From Papilionanthe hookeriana x Papilionanthe teres (taxonomy: Eukaryota > Streptophyta > Magnoliopsida > Asparagales > Orchidaceae), in assembly GCA_022702705.1 (NCBI GenBank), contig CM040421.1, positions 7,508,090-7,572,089 on the forward strand: DNA of 64,000 nt, read 5' to 3'. The translations under genes were made by a program, and so were the position numbers. Each line of letters opens with the position of its first letter. The stretch's first letter is position 1. Below are positions 13,540 to 25,010 of the stretch, piece after piece. The notes under the pieces are model-generated. The model saw only the letters and a list, made by a program, of their open reading frames with translations. It ran no database searches and had not been told where the DNA came from.

Positions 13540-13925
13540 AAATTTTCAATTAAATTAAAATTAAAAATAAAAATAAAATTAAATTAAAGATTAAATTAGA
13601 TTAAATTAAATAAACAAATTAAATTAAATTAAATGAGTAAATTAAATTAAATTAAATAAATTAAATTAAATTAAATTAGACTAAATTAAATTAAAAAAAA
13701 TGTTAAATTAAATTAAATTAAATTAAATTAAAACAAATTAAATTAAATTAAATTAAATTAAATTAAATTAAATTAAAATTAAATCAAATTAAATTAAATT
13801 AAAAGAAATTAAATCAAATTAAACTAAATTAATTTAACATCAAATCAAACTAAATTGAATTAAATTAAATTAAATTAAAATTAAAATTAAATTAAATTAA
13901 ATTAAAGTTAAATTAAATTAAAAAT
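13540..13925. repeat. AAATT pentanucleotide array in LTR B
   Basis: Long runs of AAATT with scattered variants (AAAATT, AAATC). The same place in LTR C (about 47480-47815) is expanded too, while LTR A (about 4500-4800) holds only a short, irregular version. Confidence 0.9.
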
Positions 13926-15951
13926 AAGATCACCTAAGACATGAAAGAAATTAAATATAAAGCAACTTGAACACTATTCCAAATTTAAACCCCTTAACTG
14001 AAGTTAAACTAAATCACAAATCATTTGAACACCAATTTGCCCTCGAAAGCTTTTATTATCATAATTCCTAAATAGAACATTAAATGAAATGTTACTCCAC
14101 TTATAGGATATTCAAATGTCCTCGTTCACTGAGCAAGATAACAACAAAAATTGAATTCCCGGACGATTAATTCATTTAATTAAATTCATTTGGACTTAAA
14201 ACAATCCTAGAAATATTGAAAGATGTTTAAGATTTGTCTTAAGCACTTCCTCGATATGATAGGGTGTTCATAAGAACAATTGAACTTAATTATTCTTTGA
14301 TGAATAAAATCGTCCTCAAACCAAAACACAAGAACCTAGACGTCATAAGAAATGACTAGCTATAGGATTAGGAACTTGGTAGAAAACCATAACCCTTCCC
14401 TTAGCTTTACCTAGGAACTTGCTTAAATATTCTAATTGTGTTTTAAGTGCATCTTGGAATGACGGGAAGACTCTCCAGGTACGCTTTTAACTTATTGCAA
14501 TTTATTTAATCGCATCGCACTTACTTTTCTTGTATGATAAACAACTGTTGCATGAAAACCCACACCTTTAAGATAGTCCCTAAAACCGAAACCAAAACTA
14601 AGTAAAAAGTCATTGCAAGATAAAATTCACCGCCACAACATTTCAAAATATAAAACAACTCAAAATTTAATCACAAACGGAACACAAAATTACAATTACA
14701 ACTAAATTAAAACGTCTCGTTGGATGATCGGGAATACCTCGGATGATGTAACCTACGTGTTGCTAATGAGATTTCCCACGGTCTAAATGAAAGTGTGGAA
14801 CTCATTCAGTTGAGTTTAGCAAATTCATCTGGACTAAGTGAATCCGATAAAAATAACGATGCCGGAAGGATGGAACCGTGGGATCTTAACCGGTGTCGTT
14901 ATAATCAACTTTAAGATTTGTTTTAATTAAAACACAAAAAACACTTGGAAATTAAGATTTTCTCTAAACCAAAACACTTTTCTCATCTCCTGATTTATGA
15001 CTTCTATAACTAAACCTCTGCAACAACAAGGAGTTTGGAGCATGGTGGGCAGCACGGCCATCGTCGTCAGCAAAACTTGAATCTACATCAGCAAAACTTT
15101 CCTAGAATTAAACGACAAAGCCATAGGATTTCGAGGTAGTTTGCTTAGTGCAACATAAATCCTCTACCTTTTGTTAGGCATTTACATGATCAGGTCATGT
15201 AAATTAGGCCCTAACCGGACTTAGAATTCCGAGGTAGTCGTCCGATACGACATAAACCTTCACATCTTCAAGGCTATTTGTATGATTCTAGCATATAAAT
15301 ATAAGTCCTAATTAACTAAAATTGGCAAGATCAAAACATTAAATAAACATTAGGACTTTCCTAAATCCAAGCCAAACAATAGGATAGTCGGGAAATTTTC
15401 GAAGTTTGCTTCGAATCTGTAATTTCTCCTACTTTTCTTCCTTTGAATTCCCAAAACAAAATGTTCCAAACTTGATCCATTCCCTATTGAAATTCCAAAA
15501 TTCAATCCTTTGAAAACTTAAACTTTGAAGTTCTTGAGAGCAGAATTACTGATTATTATCGAGAGTTTTCTTAGGTGATTCCCGTCACTTAAGTGTAATT
15601 AACTATAAGGGCTTGCCCTTATATGGAATTTTAAAGAACCCGAGTAATATAAACCCCGTTTAATGTTTTCATATTAGGCGAGGGAATTTGTCGGTTTATA
15701 AAATTGGTTCGCAGACCAAACGGATGTCACAAATCTTCTAGTTTATTTAATCGAGCCCCACCATCAAGCGATGTGTCTATCCTTAGGATAGATACACGGT
15801 TTGTGGTACGGTGCTCGTTTATATAAACTATTTGGGATGTGAGATCGGTTTGATTTAATATCTTAAAATCTTCAAATTTAAAATTATTTTCAAAAATCAA
15901 ATACTACTTTTCAAATTATTTATTTAAATTAAATTAAAAATTCGCCGCACA

Positions 15952-16034
15952 ATTTCTGTTAGGCGACCCCTTTTTCAAAAAATTAAACACACAACCTAAA
16001 AATATGCCGACAAGGAAAGTCACTTGAAGTTAAT
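15952..16034 (+). other. Remnant PBS and deleted leader, copy B
   Basis: After the LTR end the bases 'ttctgttaggcgacc' keep only part of the primer binding site. The sequence then jumps to DNA collinear with about 51560 of copy C. About 1.6 kb, holding the leader and ORF1, is missing. Confidence 0.6.
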
Positions 16035-16829
16035 TTGGAAAAGTTGAGATTAGATATCCGACAGTTAGGTAAAGAATGGAAAGATAAATCAGAAAATGAA
16101 AATGACATATCAGGGTACATGGATGAGGATTTTGCTGAAATCAATGTGGTAGAGACCCGGGCATCATCAGCTCTACTGGGAGCTTCAGCAGCTGCTAAAG
16201 GAGACAACCCAGAGGTAATGAGGCTACGCCTTTGGGAAAAGAATTACATAATTTATAGGATGGAGAAGAAAATGGAGGAGATGGCAGCTGCCCTAGCCAC
16301 GCTTCAGAGTCAGCCTCAACCCCCAAAGCAAACACCTTCGGAAGTTATTTACATTGCTGATGGAGGAAAGGAAGTCACATCCATCAATGGAGATGAGCAG
16401 CCAAAGAAGGATTCCACTCAAAGTCTAATACCAGAAAAGGACATTAAGAATATGGTAGAACAACAGGTGCGAGAGGTTTTAGCCAAATCTAAAGACGGGG
16501 CATTGATTCTGAAAGGTAGACCATACGCTGAAGAATTTGATGCTGTGCAATACCCTAAAGGCTTCGTACCACCTCTATTCAAGACTTTCGATGAAACAGG
16601 AAACTCCCGACAGCATATTGCACACTTCCGCGCAAGTTGCTGCAACGCGGGGGATAGCGACGCTTTGTTGCTCCGCTAGTTTATCAACAGCCTTTCGAGA
16701 ATTATTTTTGACTGGTATGCGGAGCTGCCCTACGGCTCAGTCAAAACATTCATAGAATTAGACAATCTATTCATGAAATGGTTCGCCGGAGCTCAGCACC
16801 ACTTCACCAATAGTGATCTTGTGGTATAT
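16035..16829 (+). pseudogene. Ogre gag, N-terminal part, copy B
   Basis: Open from 16035 to a TAG stop at 16677. The similarity to gag of copy C (51616 onward) continues past this stop to 16829. Recognisable blocks are the TRASSA segment, the coiled-coil-like RMEKKMEEMAAALATLQSQ, and the retrotransposon gag core PKGFVPPLFKTFD, HFRASCCNAG and FDWYAELP. The stop stands where copy C has a Gln codon (LLFRQF). The frame is then interrupted by the solo LTR at 16830. Gag forms the virus-like particle that packages the element RNA. Inactive here. Confidence 0.85.
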
Positions 16830-18471
16830 TGACCCACAAATTTATATTATGATATTTTAATTTGATTGCAGCGAAGCCAAAAATTTGACCCCGCTATATT
16901 ATATTTATAGAATTGTAATTTATGTTGTGGATGCTATGCAAGTATACGTATCGTATCAAGTAATACGAGGCTCCAGTGGAGTCCCGGTTATCGATCCCAC
17001 GAGGAAAGAGAAAATTAAATAACGACTAATTTTAAAATAATAATAATAATAATAATTTTTAAATAGTATACAAAAATTTGGAGTTCTAAATTTAAGTGCA
17101 GTTAAGTAAACTAAGTATTCTAATCAGGTAACTTAACTAAGTAGAAAATTAATACTAATTGCAAGTGCAGGAAATAAAATTAATTGCTAAATAAGTTTTA
17201 ACTATTCAGAAAAAGTATCTTTCCCCTTGTTTTAGAAATTTAAATGATTGATGAATTTAAATAGATAATGTTAAGGTATTGTGACAAATAGGAGCATTCC
17301 TATTCTTTACCCTTTGGTCCAGGTGTAAAGAATATTGACTAATCCTATGTTTGATTACTGAATCTATGGCTAGGCTGGGAGGATACTGACTGCCACTTCA
17401 GAGCTCCCTCGTTCCCCTCACCTGAGGGCTAACATCTACACTTCAGCTCTCAAACAATAAGACCGAATTGAATATTTTAGTCTGTCACACTAATATGCTC
17501 AATTCTACGCCCAGTGATATTATTTCCCTATTTATTTGCACCCTCCTTTCAAGGCTTTTGAATTTCCCCGAATATCAGATGTAATCTTTACTATAGTTGA
17601 TAATCAACATATTTTAACAAATCAAATGGCCAGTTTGAAAAGTAAATTAAGTTTTAAGTAAAAATTATCACAATTTATTAATATAAAAATACTTCTATTT
17701 TTAGTTCATCAAATCACTTAATTTCATAAACAGGGAGAAAGACTAAATAAACTACTCAGAATGCATGGAAACTAAACTAAGCATGGATTTCATTTAAAGT
17801 TAAAAACAATCAATACAAATACTTATCTTAATTTATCCCCAAGCAGACTCTTCGCAGTTCCTTTGACTCTTCCTTCCAGTACAGTACGACTCACTAACTC
17901 ACTAAATACTCAAAATAACTCACTTATAATACTCAAAGACTCTTTAAGACACACACAACACACTAAGGTAACACAGAAGTAACACAAAAGTAACACAGAA
18001 GTAACACAGAAGTAACACACAAAAGACTTAATTTCAGCTTCTATATATAGAGGTGAGCAAAGGACCAAGAGGTGTGTAAGCATCCCTTCAAAAAGTGTCC
18101 AGGTTCAATGTATCTGCACCATTTGAACTAGCTCGCCGTCGACGACGAACTACCTCGCTGTCGGCGAGGCTTCTAGAAGATCTTCAACCGCTCGAGCTCG
18201 CTGTCAGCGGGCTCGGGCTCGCTGTCAGCGAGACAGTTATAAATTCTTCAGAATTTTCTTCTCGTAACCTCGCCGTCGGCGGGCTCGATCTCGCCGTCAA
18301 CGACTTCAGCACAAATTGCATGATTTTGCTCCAAATTCGCTCCTTTTTATGATTTTTGCTTTTATCACCTAAATTCTTTATTCCTGCAATAAAAAAATGA
18401 AAATACCCTTCTTTAAAGTGCAATTTCATCAAAAATAGGTATGAATTTCTTAATAAAATTTTCAGCGATCA
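16830..18471 (-). mobile_element. Solo LTR, Athila-related, inserted in Ogre gag
   Basis: Starts TGACCCACAA and ends GCGATCA, with a 5-bp target duplication TATAT at 16825-16829 and 18472-18476. Removing it restores the gag reading collinear with copy C. Its length is 1642 bp. It shares several blocks with the Athila LTRs at 20822 and 38358 in the same relative orientation: a 'gcaagtatacgtatc' block with 'atcgatcccacgaggaaa', and 'cattcctattctttaccctttg'. The promoter therefore reads on the minus strand, where CTATATATAG (18041-18050) is a good TATA box. Upstream of it lie CTCGCTGTCGGCGAG-type GC palindromes (18130-18300). It has no internal region or second LTR, so it arose by LTR-LTR recombination. 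Confidence 0.9.
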
Positions 18472-18476
18472 TATAT

Positions 18477-19560
18477 CAACAGAAACCAAACAGAACTTTG
18501 GTAGACTACATTCTGCGGTGGAGGAATTGAAGCATGAAATGCGAGCCGCAACTACAAGAATAACATGCCATTGGAATTCTACTAAAGAACATTCATGGCC
18601 CGATAACATTTCTCCTTAAGGTATTTACTATTAAGACATTCGAGAAATTACTCAGCAAGGCCGTGAGTCTACAAGAGGAAGCAAAACAACTCAGTTTCAT
18701 CGATAAGATTGATAAACATAAACCAGTTAGAGCCTTCGAGAAGAAGTCCGAGACCGTCGCGGCGGTAGATAAGGGCAAGAAGCTGAAGAAAATAGGAATA
18801 TAATGACCTCAGCAAAGTTATCAACAACCTATGCCAAGTTACCAACCACCTCAACAGAATTATCAGCAGTCACAACAATATTGATAGCAGTCATCTCAAC
18901 AATATAACCAGCAGCCAGTTCAGCAGAAGCTCAGCCTGATAGAACTTTTAAGTAGAGAGTACCCCTTCAAAGATGAAGCAGTTGGAAAGATGTTCTGCAG
19001 TCTGATCAAGAAGGATGAATTTCAGCTGCCAGAGCCCAAGAAGCCAGAGGAAGTGGACAAGAAAGATCACCCGATGTACTGCCCTTACCACCGAATGATC
19101 AGATACAAGATAAAAAATTGCTTCACCTTCAAGAATTGTCTCGAGAACAACCTTCGGAAAGGGAATATAATGATCCCAAAAGAATACATGAAGGAACCCC
19201 AGAGAGGAGGTTCCGTTAATGTTATTTTGGCAGATCTTATTGTTCTGATAGACCCGTACACAGCCAATGACGGATGGAATACTGTTTGGATGAAGTCTTC
19301 AAGAAAAATATTAGAACACATTTAGACCGCTTCAGTGCGTGCATCAATTTAAAGTTCAAAACCCGCTAATCCGGCACTATCTATTGCAATTGAGGAGCTG
19401 CCCCAAAAGGAGGAGAAGATCACAAAGGAAGAGAAGACCAAGGCTCCGAAGAGTAGAGTATGGGTTGCTTTTCCTAGGGTGGTTGTTTTTGATTTGGGAG
19501 AGAAATCCCTCGAATCTCTGACTCTGTATGATTATTTACTCATAATGATATGAGTTATGG
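18477..19560 (+). pseudogene. Ogre gag, C-terminal part, copy B
   Basis: Continues gag after the solo LTR: TLVDYILRWRN, then KTFEKLLSKA and EEAKQLSF, matching 52330-52600 of copy C. A Gln-rich linker (18800-18925) follows, then the zinc-knuckle-like region around CPYHRMIRYKIKNC (19080-19120), which has lost the second His present in copy C (CPYHQMLGHKIEDC). The next part, to LTLYDYLL, matches 53330-53390. Several stops interrupt it, so it is noncoding now. Confidence 0.8.
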
Positions 19561-20821
19561 TGTTAGATACGTTTTGTTTATTTCTAACGATTACGTAACT
19601 AACAACAACCAACCTAATCCGGATATCGATTTCAATCCTAATAACAATTCTCAAATCATACAAAACCTCAATGGTAGAGATAAGAAGGAGGATGTCAACG
19701 AAAGTGATTACGATGGCCTGGGAGATGCGAACTCGTATGTGTGTTCCAAGGATCTCCTATCACAATTGAGCTAGAGTTCTCAGATCCCGAAGTGACTCTA
19801 GAAGAATCTACTGCTCCAATTCAGAAAGAGGAAGCGTCAGCTAATTCAGTACCAGACTTGTAAGAGATAACATAAGTCAACTTAAGAAGCAGAAAAGTCT
19901 TACCCCCGAGAATGGGTCCGAAAAATAAAGGAAAGCATGTGGTTGCACACGAAGAGCCAACCCCAGCAGAAGCATTACGCATTCGGGAAGAAGTTAAAGG
20001 ACCGGACAATAAAGTGGAGTATAACGTACTAGCCAATCTTCAGAAGTTACCTGCCAAACTAAGCATCTACGACACTTTGATCCTTTCAAAGGAGACGAGG
20101 GAAGCTCTAATCAAAGCCCTACTTGATCTAGAAGTTTTCTTAGCTCAAATGACCGGTAACTCCTTATATGAGGTTTGCTCGTTAAGAGAATAGTATGGTG
20201 TTACTTTCACAGATAATGATTGCTACTTGGGACAGCTGATCATAACCGACCCTTGTACATCTCAGTCACTATAAGTAAGTTCACGTTCTCCAGGGTGTTA
20301 GTTGATCTGAGAGCATCGATCAATGTGATGAATCTTCAGACTTTAACAAATTTGAAATTGATGCCCTTGACTCAAAGCAGACAAAATGTTACTAAAAGGC
20401 TTCAATCAGAAAGGAGAAAGAGCTCTTGGATCAATCACTATCTATGAGGATCAGTGACTTAGCAAGAATAACCGCAAAATTCTATATAATTGATTCTGAA
20501 ACATCGTTCAACGCTCTACTGGGTCGACCTTGGATCCATGAAAACTGGATGATACCATCGTCTCTACACCAATGCATAAAATATTATGAAGGAGGGTAAG
20601 GGCAATGCATCAAAGGTGACTTGCAACCATTCTCCGTGCATGAAATTAGAATCCATGAGGATGCCGCTTACTACACACCTTAGAAGAAAACAATCTTATC
20701 TAGAAATGCCTGACTAGATGAAGCAAAAGAAACTCAAGATGACAAAGATCCTCAAATTCTATTTCAACAATTACTCACTACTCCCTTACGGTGAGATGGT
20801 GAAGGTTTCTCCAGAGCTCGC
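19561..20821 (+). pseudogene. Ogre protease region, copy B
   Basis: Collinear with 53435-54660 of copy C. SKETREALIKALLD and GTADHNRPLYISVTI are recognisable. The aspartic-protease site of copy C (VLVDPGASINIM) is degraded here to VLVDLRASINVM, so the conserved Gly after Asp is not kept. FNALLGRPWIHENWM follows (about 20510-20550). There are many stops. The segment ends at 20821 within the CTCGC duplicated by the Athila insertion. The protease would cleave the gag-pol polyprotein. Confidence 0.8.
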
Positions 20822-22651
20822 TGACCCGATTTTTGTACTTCAAAATACAAGAATTTGTTACCACTGCTAGAAAATTTAATTTCTGGCAAAGGCACGAAAC
20901 ACTTGACATGGAATAACTTGCTATATAGATGTGTACCAAATAAAACTTTTTAAATATATGTTTATATAACAAAATATAATTTAAAAAAGAAAATATTTTA
21001 TATACTTTTTGGGTACTACGCAAGTATATGTATCATTTCAAGTAATAGATGGCTTTGAAAGAAAGGTGCCAGTATCGATCCCACGGGGAAAAATTATAGT
21101 AATAAATTTCTAAACATTGTATTTCAAAAATCTTTTTATATTTTAATCTAACTATAAATTACTATTAATTTACTAGATGTAAATAAAGAAAACAATAATA
21201 AGACAATGATTTTATGAAAACTATATAAAATAAACAACTTTCTTCCCTTCAATTAATCTTAGATTTTTAAGATAATTTAATATTCGTTGGAGAATTTGAT
21301 TTATGGTATTGTGCAAAATAGAATCATTCCTATTCTTTACCCTTTGATCCAGGCACGAAGAACATTGGCTAATTTACAGATCAGGTCCAGATGTATTGTT
21401 AGTAGAATGGGTTAATCTAGACTCACACTACTAGACGTCCAAGGGTGGCTATGGTCGACCCTACTAGTGACCCTTTCCTAATCTATAAATCAAATTATAA
21501 GAATTTAGTCTGTCACTCTAAAACTTATCAATTCTACGCCCTTTAAATCTTATCTTCATATTTATTTGCACTTCACCTTGAATAGCCCGCACATGGCCTT
21601 CGACTACTCAAGGATTCATGTGACACTTATAAGTTAAGAGTTTTTCTCCTTCTAGGTCTCAAAACTCTTCAATAGGTTCTAACAATTTAAATGGCCAATT
21701 TAAAAAGTAAAGTAAGATCAGGTGTCATCACAATGTTTTGAAAATATTTTAAATTTCAATTCTCCATCGAATCTTTTATTATCTTATTTATCTATTCATA
21801 ATTGAAGGAAGAAAGTAAACTAACTACTCAGAACACATTGAATATAAACATCAAAACATAATAAATAAACTTTGAATCAAATATAAAATACTTATCTCAA
21901 ATATTCCTTCTACAGATCTTCTGATTTTTACTGACTCCACAGTGTAATGAACTCCAGATGCAACAACTAGAAAATAAACTCACTAAACTAAACAAAAGAG
22001 GCCCTAAATTTCTCTCTCTATTTCTCTCTCTAAGGATGAGAGATCCTAAAGTGGATAAGAGAAAGGGGTTACTATGGGGGGAACGTTTTTCTTAAGAAAT
22101 GGACTTTTATTTATAGGCTTCAAGGGTTGCCTTGAGGCACCTCTTCAAAACATGTCCACATTCAATGAATCTTCTAGAAGGTCTGTCTGGCGCCTAGGCG
22201 CCAGAATCTGGAGCCTAGGCGCTGGACACCGCGTCCAGTTCTTCGCACCTCTTCACTTTGGCTCGCACCTCTTCGTAATTAAAACTGTTTTGGAGGGTCC
22301 AAATACAATGTATCACATGTCCTATTATCAAGGAACAACTGCTAGTCTTCTAAAATGTCCAATAACCGCTCACTCCATCAAAATAACCTTTCAAATGTTG
22401 TCAAAAACTTGACAGTTTCTGTATCGAGTCTGGCGCTTAGGCGCCAGGCCATATTTTTTATATTTTTTGTATTTTGCTCCATTTTTGCTCCTTTTTGCTC
22501 CATTTTACTCCTTTTTGCTCCTTTTTCTTTTTGGACCTTTTTACATCACCTATATCCAAAAACACAAAAAAATACCTTTCATTAAAGCATAATATCCTTA
22601 GAAATTGATAAGAATTAAGTCATAAAGAAATAGGTATTTTTTTATAGATCA
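20822..22651 (-). repeat. Athila 3' LTR (1830 bp)
   Basis: Pairs with 38358-40184; both begin TGAC(C/T)CGATTTTTG and end TATAGATCA on the plus strand. The minus-strand TATA box is CTATAAATAA (about 22107-22116). Upstream of it, in U3, are the GC palindromes at 22188-22203 (TGGCGCCTAGGCGCCA), 22212-22223 and 22431-22446 (TGGCGCTTAGGCGCCA). Confidence 0.92.
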
Positions 22652-23081
22652 AAATCCCTCAAACTTAAATGTTACTTGTCCTCAAGTAACTCTTTCTACT
22701 ATATAAAATGTATAACCTTTGAAATAAAAGATAAATATTTAAGATTCCTTATAATTTTTGATTTTATAAAGTTTTTAGTAAATTATTAACCCAATTTCAC
22801 TAACTAGGTTTAATTTTAAGAATTTAAAGAATATTTAACTACCAAGTCATAAGATTTCAAACTTTTCATCCATTTTGAAAATAATAGAAGTCTATTATAT
22901 TAAGATCTCATAGATTATTTACAAGAAAAAGATCTTCTTGAAAAATCTTTCCTAAATAAATATTCATGTATAAAAATTAAGTAAAATTTGTAATTAGTTT
23001 TCTTCTTATAAGATAATTCAAATGCAGCCAATTTTTGATTAGGCATTTCCTCAAGCTTCTCCTCTCTTCTCTTTTTTTTCT

Positions 23082-23083
<2 letters not shown>
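22652..23083 (-). other. Athila 3' untranslated region, distal part
   Basis: AT-rich DNA with no open frame of note. The bases next to the LTR (minus strand: AAGTTTGAGGGATTT directly before TGATCT) fit a polypurine tract for plus-strand priming. Confidence 0.55.

Positions 23084-23131
<48 letters not shown>
23084..23131. repeat. (TA)n at the 3' end of the minus-strand LINE
   Basis: About 47 bp of pure TA. It is followed by AAAAGGAGC; the matching tract at 29146-29207 is followed by AAAAGAGG. TA plus AAAAG may be the target duplication. Confidence 0.9.
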
Positions 23132-23135
<4 letters not shown>

Positions 23136-23479
23136 GAGCAACACAGAGGGCTCCCTACATGTTACTAATAAAAGGAGAGTACAAAATCATTGATGGAAAT
23201 GCTCCCAACTAACAAAAAACCTAATGGAGACCATTCCCTAAAGACCACAAAACAAGAAAACTAAAAGATTGGGTGAGTGAATATATATGTATACATATGT
23301 AAATATGTATAAATATAAAGTAAGTTTAAAAAGTGGTTTGGTGCAAAAAACCCCACAGCACCCAAGAAATTCCATCAGAACACGGGGGTGTCTCCAATCT
23401 GATATGTGGGAGCTGAAGCTTATCTCCATTAATTAAAATTTTGAGATCAAAAGGGGGCTGAGGCAACTAAAACCTCGCC

Positions 23480-24249
23480 GGGATCCGGCCCTCCTAACTC
23501 GCTAACCAATGAGCCACTTTGTTACCCTCCCTAGGAATTGAAGAAGAGGTAAAATGGGTGGGTTTAGCCTGATTAATTTGTTTTCTCCAATAGTCTTGCA
23601 TCCAGAGTTGTAGACTCGGCTTTGTCGAAGAATGTTAAGTAGAACAGATGGAATCCACTTCTAGCTAAATATTCGACCAGCTAGCAATTTTGGCAATATG
23701 CATAGCATACTCCACGAAGCAATAAATTCGGTCTCCAGTGCATCTCTAGCTTTCACGAGTGCATAAAAGAAAAGTAGGCGAGTTACTATAAGAGTTTCGA
23801 AAATTCCTCCCACTCCCGCATTATCCTTAGAGAAACCGCCATCGTATTAATTTTGATGGTCGGGTTAGAAGGGGAAGCCATCTAACCAGCTTAACTTTTT
23901 ACCAACAAGTAGGTAGGAGCTCAGGTGTACAATGCAGTTGGTGAAACCCTTGTGTTTAATGATTTTGTGTAGATATGTTTTACGCTTATTGGCTACTTTG
24001 TCCACAATAGCAGCCTATCCCATCAAATTTGGCATCGTTTCTGGCCATCCACAGAAACCACATCACAATGCAGTGTAGAGTATTAACCTTCTGATTTTCC
24101 TTATTCATCCAAAGTGTATGAAGATCTTCCCAACAATAAGTTTGGTTCTTCCAGCCATTGGTTAGTTGCAGCCATACAGTTCTGGAAAAGGAGCGAGTTA
24201 AAATATAGATGAGGGATGGATTCATCATGTTGATGGCCAGAGAACACAT
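23480..24249 (-). pseudogene. LINE ORF2 C-terminal RNase H remnant
   Basis: After the zinc-binding domain, the minus-strand frame at 24249-23986 holds WFLWMARNDAKFDG, the linker typical of plant LINE ORF2 before RNase H. Farther on (about 23530-23490) GNKVAHWLAS reads clearly, the usual end of the RNase H domain. The DNA between has frameshifts, and the catalytic Asp motif is not readable in one frame. RNase H would remove RNA from the RNA-DNA hybrid. Confidence 0.65.
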
Positions 24250-25010
24250 TTAGAGGGCCCCCTAAGACCTTTCAGTTTAAGAATATCATCAGTTGGGATG
24301 ATGCCATGGAAGGTTCTCCAGCACAGAAAGGACATGGAAGGGGACAAAAATTTATTCCAAATGGAGTTTCCCCAGGGAACAGAAGGCCAGTTGAAAAGAC
24401 TCCTGTAAATAGTTTTAGTTATATTTTGATTGTGGTGATTACTCCAACAAACTTTATCTGGACTATTTTGATCAAAATTGATGGTAGAAATCTGCCTTGC
24501 TGAATGATCCTGTAAAATGGCTTTGAGCTGTGGAAGAGACCAATTGCTCCCATCCCAAAACTCACAAACCTTTGTAGTTGAATCAGTAAGATTATCTTTA
24601 GCAACTAACCAATCCTTGGGACACCAGTTATCCAACCAAAAATTCACTTCACCCCTCCCCAGCTCCCAGATAAAAAGATTTTCAGCAGAACTTCTCACCT
24701 TAAGTAGATTGACCCGCATTCTAGAGTCACCTAATTTCCCGACCACTTGAGTGGGATGGGAGAACCTGCAATATTTACCCATCATAAATTTAGCCCACAG
24801 TGAGTTTTGGGCTCTGAAGTTAATCCATAATTTGCACATATTAACCTGCTGAATTTGAGGAAAGCTTTTGAATCCAAGGCCACCAGCAGCCACTAGTTTT
24901 GTGACCTTTTGCCAAGAAGTCCAATGCTTTTGGGTTCTCTGACCAGCCCATAAAAATCTATTAAAAGCCCTTTCCAACTGTAATTGGGTGCTTTTCTTCA
25001 TAGCAATCAT
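24225..25010 (-). pseudogene. LINE ORF2, thumb and zinc-binding reverse-transcriptase domain
   Basis: A 261-residue open stretch. It starts in the post-RT region (RAFNRFLWAGQ, GGLGFKSF) and continues through NFWLDNWCPKD to the zinc-binding domain (IWNKFLSPSMSFLCWRTF). It ends with PTDDILKLKGLRGPSKC. The remaining metal ligands are out of frame after CVLWPS. This domain is common in plant non-LTR elements and lies between RT and RNase H. It is only a fragment of ORF2. Confidence 0.8.

Larger units (their letters stand above)
8596..15951 (+). mobile_element. Ogre/Tat-type LTR, copy B (full length, about 7.36 kb)
   Basis: Starts TGTTGACCTC, as does LTR C at 42575. It ends around 15951 in a degraded gccgcaca, against gccgaca in C. 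Order: a block at 8596-9000 with short direct similarity to C; 'cccaaat'-rich DNA at 9100-10400; a GC-rich zone 10680-11750 with the TATA box at 10936; AT-rich R/U5 with a long AAATT array at 13540-13925; a conserved block 14640-15300; then the end. Identity with C is roughly 90 percent by eye over 14700-14900. At more than 7 kb it is exceptionally long, but long LTRs (about 5-6 kb) are known for Ogre. The flanking 5 bp on the left are AGGAA; no matching duplication can be tested because no far end of this element is identifiable. Confidence 0.9.

Noticed and set aside
13540..13925. AAATT array considered as a centromeric satellite
   Set aside because: It is a simple pentanucleotide inside an LTR, recurring only at the same LTR position.
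18095..18352. Open frame over the CTCGC-type repeats in the solo LTR
   Set aside because: The protein pattern follows from the repeated GC palindromes; it is located in U3 and has no family match.
22074..22412. Open frame repeated in both Athila LTRs (also 39683-39943)
   Set aside because: It keeps sequence only because the LTRs are duplicates; it overlaps the promoter and lies on the strand opposite to the element genes.
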